Assembly (NCBI GenBank): GCA_947372405.1
Contig: CANBTO010000002.1
Coordinates: forward strand, 1 to 31,527
DNA length: 31,527 bases
Direction of reading: 5' to 3'
DNA from: Verrucomicrobiaceae bacterium
GTDB lineage: Bacteria > Verrucomicrobiota > Verrucomicrobiae > Verrucomicrobiales > Akkermansiaceae
Shown here: positions 30,528 to 31,527 of the stretch, one piece after another
Layout of the letters: each line of letters starts with the position of its first letter
Numbering within the stretch: the first letter of the stretch is position 1
Made by a program: the position numbers and the translations under genes
The notes under the pieces: generated by a model
What the model was told of the DNA's origin: nothing
The model's input: only the letters and a program-made list of their open reading frames with translations
The model's database searches: none

Positions 30528-31527
30528 TTACTTCGGATCGAGTGAATCCGCCCGTTGCAGCAGCGCGCGTGCGGCTTCCGCGTTGCGGTTCTCGCTTTCC
30601 CACAACCCGGCAAGTCGGCGGAGGGCGGCGGCGGTTTCCTTTTTCGCCGTGGGCGGATAGGCCCGGATGGCGGCGCGAAGCCGCTCTTCGCCAGCCTTGC
30701 TCTGGCCGGAATCGATCAAGGCCCCGGCGGACTCGGTGAGAAACGCGGGGTCGGTGATCTTTCCATCCGGGACGGCCGTTTCCGCCTCACGGAACAGCCG
30801 CGATGACATCGCCCGCGTCTCGGGATCCCGATGCGCGGCGACGGCAAGCCTCATCCGCAAGGCTGCGTTTTCAGGATGATCGAATACCGCCTTCTCCAGC
30901 AGCAGCCTCGCCTCGCGCGGAAGGTCTGCGGCCATCTGTTCATCGGCCAGCTTGATGAACTCGTCGGGCGAACCGCCGCGGATCTTCAACAGTTCCGCCG
31001 CATGATACGCAGCCGGTTCCGGTTGGTCGTGGAGCCGATAGAACTTCGCCAGCGCCTGATGGGCGAGGGACAGCTTGGGGTGGATGGCGAGCACCTCCTT
31101 GAGGGTCCTTTCACCATCAGCGTCACGCTTTACGGAAAACTCGAGGATGCCGAGACGGACCCGCGCGTCCAGCGACCACGGCGAGGCATTGGTATGGCGC
31201 TCGAGGATGCCGATCGCTTCGTCCTGCCGCCCGCTGTTCCTGAAATGCTCGCACGCCTCGCGGGCCAGCGCCGGATTCTCCGGATGAGTCTTGGTGGCGA
31301 GAAGGAAACGGCGGTCGATTTCAGCCCGTGCCGCAAGATTGTCCGAGTCATGCAGACTGCGGGAGAGCGAAGCGAACAACATGGCGGACTCCGGATCGTC
31401 TGCCGCCAGCCCGTCTAACAGTGAGGCCCCCTTCTCCCGGTCCAGTGAAAACAAGCGCCGGATGATCTGCGGATTTCCTGGGTGTTTCGCAAGCGACGCC
31501 TCCAGGGTTTCGATCGCCAGTTTCTTC
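30528..31527 (-). CDS. Tetratricopeptide-repeat protein, 5' part outside the window
   Basis: The frame is open through the window edge at 31527; the TTG at 31452-31454 is an ordinary Leu codon. About 333 residues are visible. Repeated helical pairs follow the TPR pattern, for example A-I-G-I-L-E-R-H-T-N-A-S-P-W-S-L-D-A-R-V and L-S-L-A-H-Q-A-L-A-K-F-Y. The protein ends at TAA 30528 with ARALLQRADSLDPK. TPR proteins are scaffolds; no partner or specific role can be read from the sequence. It lies 57 bases upstream of ndk on the same strand. Confidence 0.85.
   Translation of the reverse strand, partial: KKLAIETLEASLAKHPGNPQIIRRLFSLDREKGASLLDGLAADDPESAMLFASLSRSLHDSDNLAARAEIDRRFLLATKTHPENPALAREACEHFRNSGRQDEAIGILERHTNASPWSLDARVRLGILEFSVKRDADGERTLKEVLAIHPKLSLAHQALAKFYRLHDQPEPAAYHAAELLKIRGGSPDEFIKLADEQMAADLPREARLLLEKAVFDHPENAALRMRLAVAAHRDPETRAMSSRLFREAETAVPDGKITDPAFLTESAGALIDSGQSKAGEERLRAAIRAYPPTAKKETAAALRRLAGLWESENRNAEAARALLQRADSLDPK

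Overview
The window is 31.5 kb of a high-GC bacterial chromosome. It carries ordinary housekeeping genes (rseP, nrdR, lspA, ileS, rlmB-type methyltransferase, ndk, cls, an ABC-F ATPase) plus a few accessory loci. The gene style suggests a Verrucomicrobiota-like organism: a long secreted MBG/YDG-repeat protein, few Shine-Dalgarno sites, and a GbsR/DCC/SDR cluster. This placement is inference from protein style; no rRNA or other marker in the window fixes it.

Layout. 1-1734 (+): tail of a Gfo/Idh/MocA oxidoreductase and a mitochondrial-type enoyl thioester reductase. 1748-4898 (-): rseP, a small secreted protein and an ADP-ribosylglycohydrolase. 5051-5676 (+): a hicA/hicB toxin-antitoxin pair. 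5736-12494 (-): ABC-F ATPase, an unknown gene with nrdR, then ileS-lspA. 12597-13697 (+): a solitary AAA/OLD-like ATPase. 13700-18597 (+): the accessory locus described next. 18619-20015 (-): a phosphoesterase coupled to an rRNA methyltransferase. 20190-24188 (-): a 1332-residue repeat protein. 24434-26895 (+): GbsR-type regulator, membrane protein, DCC protein and TIGR01777 SDR. 27099-27737 (+): a 3D-domain lipoprotein. 27742-31527 (-): cardiolipin synthase, an unknown gene, ndk and a TPR protein cut by the window edge.

The most interesting stretch is 13.7-18.6 kb. Thirteen tandem tRNA-like genes on the + strand (14517-15686) fold by eye into cloverleaves. Twelve have an encoded CCA end, and their anticodons are almost all for different amino acids: Gly, Trp, Met, Tyr, Pro, Ile, Asn, His, Gln, Leu, Ser, a GAG unit and Lys. 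Eleven of the 13 do not have the normal elbow. The T-loop U54-U55-C56 is replaced by N-G-C, and in the same units the D-loop G18G19 is replaced by an A-G. The two units that keep TTC also keep GG. This looks like an organised alternative elbow rather than decay. Right behind the array lie a coiled-coil protein (possibly DIP1984-like), the RNA ligase RtcB and an HNH nuclease. A reasonable inference is a tRNA-decoy or RNA-repair (anti-anticodon-nuclease) locus. Upstream are a small ORF with an attenuator-like terminator and a structured leader.

No integrase, transposase, rRNA operon or CRISPR array is visible.
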